Part shown: piece after piece, positions 22,301-31,300 of the stretch
Numbering within the stretch: position 1 is the first letter of the stretch
Layout: each line of letters opens with the position of its first letter
Source: Atriophallophorus winterbourni
Lineage: Eukaryota > Platyhelminthes > Trematoda > Plagiorchiida > Microphallidae
Assembly (NCBI GenBank): GCA_013407085.1
Contig: JACCGJ010005397.1
Span: 1-64,000 of the forward strand
Length of the DNA stretch: 64,000 nucleotides
Direction: 5' to 3'
The notes under the pieces: generated by a model
Database searches by the model: none
What the model was told of the DNA's origin: nothing
The model's input: the letters and a program-made list of their open reading frames with translations, nothing else
Made by a program: the position numbers and the translations under genes

Positions 22301-25300
22301 TAACTTACTGTAGGAGTCGGACTGCAGCTTTGATTCAAATTTTGTTTGTAACTCATAATTCCTGCGGGACTGCAACTCATGTTCTGTAGTAGCCTCCTTT
22401 GTTTTAATTTTTCAATTTCAATGAATCAAATTCGACTTTATTAACGGAATGAGACTGAATTTCTTCGAAGTTATTCACTAAACTTCGAACTGATTCGTCT
22501 AAGCTTAAACCGTTGATCAGATGTAATGCGACTTTTTCTATGAATTGTAGCTGAATATTGAATAATTCTTGTATGAGGTCCAGCGTACTGATAGTTTTGA
22601 CACGTTAATGAATTGTTCCGCACCCCGTCGCCAATTGTTATATCTGTGATGTGCAACTATTGGCCCAGCTGTGGGTTCGACAGAACACAACTATAACTGA
22701 ACTGCTGTATTGATCGAATGAATGAATATCACAATTTTTGTACAGATCGGTCGTGATTGATGATTGATCGATAGTTCGTTCGCCGTCTATACAACATTAA
22801 GCTCTAGCGATATTTACGAAATCCATGCAGTGCTACATATATTATACCTTGTGATTCAAAGAGTTACACTGTACGCTCCGGAATATTGAGTATCACAGGA
22901 ATTATGTTCACACGACGGTAGTCTCAAGGATCTGAACGGCAACCAACCATGTAGTTAAGTAAACTTACCCCATTTATTCACGCTTTTGGCACACCTCCTT
23001 CGGTTAGAGAATAGCGCTTCATGGAAACTCGCGCATTCGATCCTTTAGAATGGTTTTGTGGACTCACACACTAGTCTAGCGTTGCAAATATATTCGAAGT
23101 GTAACACAAGATTATTACTTCTACCGAGAGTGGCAATGCAGACATCACCCTCGTCTGCTGTTGACTGCGAATGAATGATTGATTCCAAAACGAACGGCAA
23201 ATCTGATTCTAATCTCTGAATAAATTCGGACACATGTTTATGCAATTTGAGCATGTTGATAGGCTCACGGAATTCATGATCGAGTATGTGTTGTGGATAA
23301 ACTGATCTGCCAAAACGATTAATACAATTGATTTGCCCAATGACTAATAATTGGGAGCTTCGCATCTCTCCGGTGAAGGTTAAAGCATATAATAACCTGT
23401 CATGGAAATCTGCAATTTGACCACAGAGCCTGCATTGGAATTGCACAATCTTACGTTTTCAGTTAACCAGTTTCTGTAGAGTTTAAGTTAGACGTCGGGG
23501 AACAAGTATTTCTGTATGTGTCGACAAACACAGAATTTTTGAAACCGATTATCTTGGCAATTAATTACCACTGTTGACCATCTTGATATTTTCCTTCATA
23601 AACTGTTTGGTCCTCTTTATTTTATCCAACGTCAGCCCAAATAATACTTATTAATGGTGCTTGACGTTCCGTCAAAAACACGATGAAGAAAAATGGTAGG
23701 AAGTCTGTTTATTTATGAAATTTGAAACTATGGTGCAGTTAGCATTGACTCGGTTAATACGACTGCGTGATTTGCCTCATCAAGTTAAACTCATACTGTT
23801 GAGGGTTTGCGAAGGAAATAAGCGTGACCTAAGAAACTACCTCCTGTATTTTTACGGACTCCGGCATTACAACAGGCAATGAGGTTTTCTGGCTGATACT
23901 ATTTTTGTCGAAAAGGCCATTGGCGTTGATACTTTCAGACTGCGTTTCTCAACTAAATGAGTATATGCTTGATACTGCACGTTTTAACTAGAAATGATAA
24001 AACCACAAAATCTCAGAAATTATTGTCCTTAGGAATAACAGATATACTGATATAAATGCAGCCCACTCTGCATTCAATATTGTCCGGATTAATGAACCAA
24101 GAAATAAATCTTCACTTGGGACACACAATCAGCAATCGAACGGAAAGAAACCCTAAATAACTCTCGTTTGTGGACTGAAACCAGATGAGCAACCTAATTT
24201 GGTCAAAAGAATATTCGACTTGCGCCTTTCAAGCTTGAAATACCGATATGCTACTAGACTCTTCAAAACAACAGAAAAGTACCGACTCTTCCGAAGTAGG
24301 CTCGAAAATGACAGTTTTCTCCTCACAGGACACCATTAATCTTTCTTCGATAGCTTTATGCTAATGCATATGCATGATTAACTAATGTGCCCAAATTGTC
24401 GATAGGTGTGAGACGAAACGACCTCAGTCAATCGCTATTTCTGCCCTGAATCTATATAATACAACTCAACTCGAAGAGTTCCTCTTCATTGAACCGAGAT
24501 GTCATAGCAAAATCTCGACAATGAAAGACTTTAATCTTCCTAACTTGCCGTACACTAACAGAAAAATGATCAGAGCTACACTTCTTCTAACTTCCAGCAG
24601 CTATTGAATAAATTCCTTCTTATAATCACATGGAAAGCAATACAATATATAAAGCGACATATATGCAATCTAAGGTCAAGCAGATCGTGAAAAATGAAAA
24701 AGACTCCTGATCATACTGTCCCTACCTGATGAGTGCAAACAGCACGAAACCGGTCGTGGGGTGTGAATGACGGAAAAGCATGCAAATGAATATTTTATTA
24801 CATATGATAGCTCGCTATTTTGGAGCGACGATTCGGTCTTGAATTTCGACTACATATGTCGAGTGGAGCGAATAGAGGATACAACAAAAATCATCAGAAT
24901 GGTGCCTATCTAAATTATCAAACGCCTTAAGTTTAATTAACGATTGGCAAATTGAAGGCATTGGAGTAAAACAAACAATGTTCCATCAATTTGACCAAAC
25001 TTAGCCGGGAAATCACCTCTAACTCAGCATTTGTACCTAAACAGTGTATAAAAGCATTTGGATTTGAAATCCGCAATCGCACTCGGTAATTGATTAAAAT
25101 GCGAGAGATCGCTTGGAGAAACCATCGACAGTTAACCAACAAAACCCCGTGGGTAACCTCTCGCGCAATTAGGACGCATGGTATAAATCATATTAGTGGA
25201 AACAAAATACAGTATCAAGGAGATTGAAATGGAGCGCAATCCACATTCCTTCACCAGATTTTGAACAAGCCGTTTTCAGTGAAGTCAGGTTTGCGGCCTT

Positions 25301-28300
25301 ACAGTCGCAATCTTGAATGATCACAAATGCAGCCGACACCGTTGATGTTCTAATAAATTATATTGCTACAGTTTTTTGTGCGAAGCAAAGCGTGCATATA
25401 CAACTGGATCGAGAAGTAACGCATAATGAGACATTGAACACAATAAAAATTACTCAAGAAGAGGTGCTGGGAACTCTACTATCGTTGAATCCCAGAAAAT
25501 CTCTTGGTTATGATAAAATTACCCACAATATACTCAAGCATTGTGCACAAATTGTATGCGGACCTCTGTCTCAGTTATTCTGCGAACCACTGTCGCAAAA
25601 TTACTCACCGATATAATGAAAATCCGCGCAAAGTACAGGCTCGTTACATTGTTGTCCGCCTTATACTAGGTGCTCGAAAAGATCGTGTTGAACAAACTGA
25701 GCAAATACCTTGAAGGAAATAAAATATCTTCGGGAGCGCAACACGGTTTTATAAAGGGATACTACTACATTACTAAACTTATCTAACAATGCACGACTGG
25801 ACTCCAGCACAAGATGTTGGGAATACCATCCATGTATGTTACATTGATATGTCACGAATGTTTGATCGAGTAAACCGAGGTAATTTCTTGCAGAAGCTGA
25901 AACGTTGTGGTATCACTGGCAGACCTTCAGCATCGTTAGAATATTACTAGACTGATCGAACTGTTTCAGTCTTTTTTGACGGTGCTTCATGGAAGTCGGT
26001 AGCCGTGACATTAGCAGTGTTGTAATCTCACCAAATCAGCAGATTTTTAAAAGGATATTGATACCTTGTTCACCCTTAACCCGTGCATCAAACCAAATTA
26101 TAAATCTACACCCAATCCATCTAACGTTGTCATTCCAACAATCGAAAACGATTTTTGTCTTTGGAATATTACCTGATTCTTGAGCTGCTTTGTAAGAAAC
26201 CAAATCCTGTTTTTGCTTGGCATTTTATTCTTATATTACCTGTGGATTTTCTAAAACTTTATGCTTGTTAGACCATTAAAATCGAATTGAATTAAAATGA
26301 TCCCAACCATTTAGTTTTCATTGTCTGTCACACCACGTTACGTTCGTATATACAAGTTTGTGTATGTGATTACATACTCGGAGCATATACGCATTCAGTA
26401 CGAATTTTTCAATGTACTTTTCCCTTACACATATGATCCCAAGCAAGCGTTGTTTGTCTTGATTCAAGGAATTCGCGTGACGAGACAGAAAATTTACCGA
26501 TGCAAATTCTAAGGCAATTCGATTGAAAATACCAAACCAATTTTCAAGAACATGTTTTTGCGTTTCTTGTGAGACTGTGATATCTCACTCGGCAACATTA
26601 GTGTGGATAACACTCAACTTCTTCCCGTGCTATATAGAATTTTGGCTTCTTATAATGTGACACGGTTGGGCTCGGAAATTCTTCTTTGCGTGAAGTTCAG
26701 ACTCACAACTCCCGTCAAACACTTAACTGCTTTCGCCACCATCCGGTCAAATGTGGGCATGTTAAAGTGTGACGCATGCATTACAAGCTTTTGGGCAGTA
26801 ACCTATTAGTTTGTAATTAGAGTTACATTGATTATGTTTTTCATCGGTTCAGTCAGTTGAAAAATTCATTATGCCAGTCCATTTAGGCATTTTCAATTTA
26901 ATTGTCAGCAGTGATTGGCTCAAAGAATGTCACTGTTGTTCTGGTTTGGCATGGTTGGTAAAGTAACAAACACTGGGACAAATGTCTTCAGTAATACTTT
27001 TTACCAAATCCGAGGTCAGCGATTTGCCGCGTTTTGCAATCGATTTTGTCAAGCAAGCGTAAAACGTGACAGACATGGCTTTAGGAAAAACCGCCGTTAA
27101 GCAAACCGTACACGTGCAGCACGAAGCACGTTGATCTATTTTCAGCATCGTTCAGTGAGTTTTGTGTACAGCACTGTTCAGTGGTATGTGCTTAATCTGT
27201 GGTTCTCTCTACCGATCGAAGATAAATAAGTGGAAGATTAGCATTGAATCGTGCGATAAGCTTCGGCAGTTTATCACACGATGTTGAAAATATTAATAGT
27301 CAAACAAGGAGTATAAGATTGCGTTGATTCTCTTTATGTGTTTCACCCAGAACAAGATTTAACATAACATCATTTCGGTTTGTGATTAACTATTCCACGT
27401 ACGTCGTAAGGAATTGCAGACATTACCAGCGGGATTACACGAATACTCGGTCACGATGTTTGATCATAATTGGATATGTCATTTTTTCAAACTCACAACG
27501 ATGCTCTCTTTCATTTTTGCAGATTCAACCTCTCCTAGACATGTTCAATCATGTTGAAGTCAAGGCATATAAGAAAGGAAGACAGTTAGACAAAAAACTG
27601 GTCTTTGGAATGCTGGTTCATTTACAAATCCCTAAGAAACCGAATAATCTCCAGGGGTTCTGGTTAGCTGAACCTTGGGTTTTGTATGCAAAACTGTTGA
27701 ACGATAATCTGGATAAGCGTCCTAGCGAATGTAAAAAAAATTTCGAATTTGAATCTTTAGATGTCAGCGGTAAGTTTCATTTGTGTTCATGTGTAGCTGG
27801 AATCGAAGAAGATAATTGAATTTTACCGCAACATTTATAGATCAAATATTCATATACTGGTGATTTAATCACAATTAAACAAGGACCATTAATGTCACAT
27901 GCAAATTTTATAGTGATAACAGGAAAGAAAGGCCTAAAACAAGAACTAAATCAATCAAGGTGCTTAAGTATATATGTATTTCATTTTTAATTCCAATGAT
28001 GTTCTACCGGAGAAAACACAACACATATTGCACTTTGTAAAAAAAACCTAGAAAAAATGGTGAAGAACTATTTTTAAAACTCAAAAATATTGTGTTCCAC
28101 AAGTTATTGTAACAGTGAAATTGGTTTCAAAATGTCCACATACATTAATTTAATAAACGGTTGATGAGAATAAAATTTAATGAAAAAAGAGAAATTTACA
28201 ATAGTTGTCCCTTATTATTCCTTATTAATACAATCGTTCGTATTTCATAACGGAAAACCACTAGCGGATCCTAATTTAATTGGTGAGCGTTTATTTCTCA

Positions 28301-31300
28301 AACCCATTTGCACACATTGCAATTATTGCGATAATAACTTTAAAGTATACCCATTCACTCAATCATAGGGTTGATAAAATTTTAATAATGTCATATCTAA
28401 TCGATGGATTTCTCTCACATTTCTATGGTTATAAACATTGAATTTGCGTTATAGTTTTGACGTCGTTAGGTCTGTAATAATGATTAGATTGAATGATCTA
28501 CATCACACATGGACAACACCAGAGTGGATGCAAAGACAAATGAACGGGCAGATCGAATCAAGGAGAGCACCAACGACGGAGTTACACTCCGCAATAAGGT
28601 TACTTAATCCGATAATTGTAAATTTTTGCTGAATTTATTGGACACTGATTAGTGTTATAACAATTCATAAGCCTTACTTTTCCCAACGGTCAAAATGTCA
28701 ATGTAAGGGGATCAGAAAGATTATGTTATTTGAATGGTGGCGAAATCGCAAATATTGTAATATCATATATTCCGTTGTTCACTGTGGTTTCGAATACAAT
28801 TTAAACACCATAAGCAATATTACTCGTTTCGCTATTCACGTCCAATTGTCCCGTGAGTTCAAATTCAATTGCGAGTTTACCCTTGAGCTCTGAATAACAA
28901 AACACAAGAGTACGCCAAATCATCGAAGGGTCTATTACGTAATTTGCGCTCGTTCCTAATAAACATTACAATGCGCACCGACAGCTCTTGCTAGGGTTAG
29001 CCAAATAATTTCAAGTAATCAAGAATCAATGTGAACCTACATACATCAATGATTACCAATGGAAAATTTATTCCAATTTCTTTTACATTTCTCTTTTCCC
29101 ACTACTACTATTTCAATCGAGTAAAATAATTTAACGCGTGATCTATGTTAATTTAACTCAACTTAACACGAATTACATATGATCAGTTCGGTTAAAATCA
29201 TGATTTGCGGATTTCGTTTCACGAAATGTTTTACTAATTGGGAGAATATAGCTTCTTATTGATATTTCATGTTAACTTCTTCAACCCTCAGTATACCACG
29301 TGCAACTGGAATTGGATTCGGAATTGGTATCCAAAGCAGGGTCACGCTGTGGTTATGTGAGTTAATGTAGTTTAAACTCTGTGAACGTTTGAAATGAAAC
29401 GTACCCTCATACATAACACTAGGTACTTGTATGTATCACAAATCAATAACTGCTACGTATTAATCAGTTCATCTGTATACCTGTAAATTTATGACAAAAC
29501 ATGATACATTTCAAATATCGATTTTGTGATGCTCGACGCGTGCCACGTGGTTATAATTATGTCATCCTATTTTTGGAAAAGAAATTTGATAGCTTTAAAT
29601 AATTTACTTTATCTTTTCTGTAACAATTATTTTGATTGTTCCAGGTCACACAACAGCTTGGAACATATGAACATTTATGGGGAAACTGCAGAGAGGTTGA
29701 CACAGGCATAACACCCCCTCCCGACAAATATGTGTTCATCGAGCTCCAATTCCAGTCGGAATATACCAATCCTGTCTATCATGGCTCGTTCGAACATCAA
29801 CTTAACTTCCAGAGCATTTTGTCGGATCGATTTAACACTACTGTGGTGGCATGGCAAATCGTGCCCATACCGTGCGAATGTGAGTTGTAGACCAAAGCCT
29901 GTAGACAATCTACCAGTTATTCGCGTGATGAAACTGTCAATTGTTGTTTACTTTTTAGATTATTTAGGACATATAGAACAACAACAACAAATACTGGGTG
30001 AGTTTGAAATTCTATAAATTAAAACGGCACACTTTGCATTTTGTCTGAAATTGTGATTGAAATAAGCTTTCGCTTTTTTATTTGAAAACATGTGATCTTT
30101 TGAATTCTTGTGCGATACATAATGTACATGAGCGCCTCACGAAATGAGCGCACAAAACAGTAGTGTTTGCCGAATTTAACATAAGTTCATTTAGTAGATG
30201 TTTCGTTGAAATGGTACATGGAATTATTTGTTAGTCTGTTAGGTGTGTGATGGAACTGAATGCAAATGCGCATCTTTGTTGAGGATCATGTGATTACAAC
30301 CATTTACAAGGGCATGGGTAGATATATGATATAACAGGACGTCGTTCAAATTCTATCCAACAGTAGATCACGAAGTCCAACTAGTTTATTTGTTAGCCTA
30401 GTTTCTCACTAGCAGATCTTGAGTTGATTACATTGAAAAAATGAATCTCGGTGAACATTTGCACTCTAGTTAAAGCCAACCTCTTTTGATTGCAAACAGC
30501 ACGAAACCGTACGTGTGATCTGTGCAACGGAATGCAATGCAATGCAAATTTAAACTATTCTCCGATTTGATTGTAACTTAAGTATCCAAATGTTGTTACA
30601 ATCACTTTCAACGATAATGTTCGATGATAAACTTGAATTGAACTCACATGCAAAAAGATTTTGATTTTCAATTCCCCAGAGCTTTCGGTGATCTACACAA
30701 GCTGGACTACCGATACCAATGAAATGTGTAAATATGTAAGTTTAAGTCGGACAATGCAATTGGTTTTTGAATTTGATTTTAAATATTTTCGCGTAATGGA
30801 ACCGTATAAAGGCAAAAATTCAATCGTTCATGAAAACAACAGATTTAGTGTCGAAAATCCAAATTCTTTTATTTCACATTAGGATGAAGTGAGGAAAAAT
30901 AAATTCTATCTCCCAATACAATGTTTGCATTCAATAAAAATTACATCCAGCTTCGTTTACGTTTCCAATTGTTTAAATCGTTCGAATTGGCTGAAGGAAG
31001 CGGAATGAAATTGAATAAACAAGATTCATGTTCAGAAATTAACGTTCATTGTTCGAAAAGCGATTGCGTGAATTATAAATGCTGTGGATTTAGCATCCTA
31101 CATTTGAGGCAAAAATGGTCTCGTTTGAATCGTTCGCATGAAAGTCGTCTATAATTATACCAGACTTTAATTGCAAGTGAAAATGAAATGACGAATAATC
31201 AGGTAATATCTCGTATAGTTCAGTTGAAAACAAACGACTTTTTCATAAGTAGATTTCATCCAATCGTTATGCAAGGTTACGTTTTGCAAATTAGAATAAA

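Larger units (their letters stand above)
21469..22796 (-). mobile_element. Non-autonomous (TRIM-like) LTR retrotransposon
   Basis: Two LTRs: 21469-21617 (149 bp) and 22636-22796 (161 bp). In minus orientation both begin TGTTGTATAGACGG and end GATATAACA. They differ by about seven substitutions and a 12 bp indel, roughly 5%. Inside the 5' LTR (22636 side) sits TGGCGACG (22633-22626). Directly before the 3' LTR is the purine tract AAAAAAGGGAGG (21629-21618). The interior is 1.0 kb with a 168-codon minus ORF (21869-22375) lacking RT, RNase H and integrase. Flanks TAAAG and TTAAG may be a 5 bp target duplication with one change. It is inserted in a CR1. Confidence 0.85.

Noticed and set aside
27139..27148. 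Possible 9 nt microexon (CATCGTTCA before gtgagt)
   Set aside because: It lies at the edge of a CR1 ORF1 fragment and would be inserted before a phase-0 exon where phase 1-1 does not fit.
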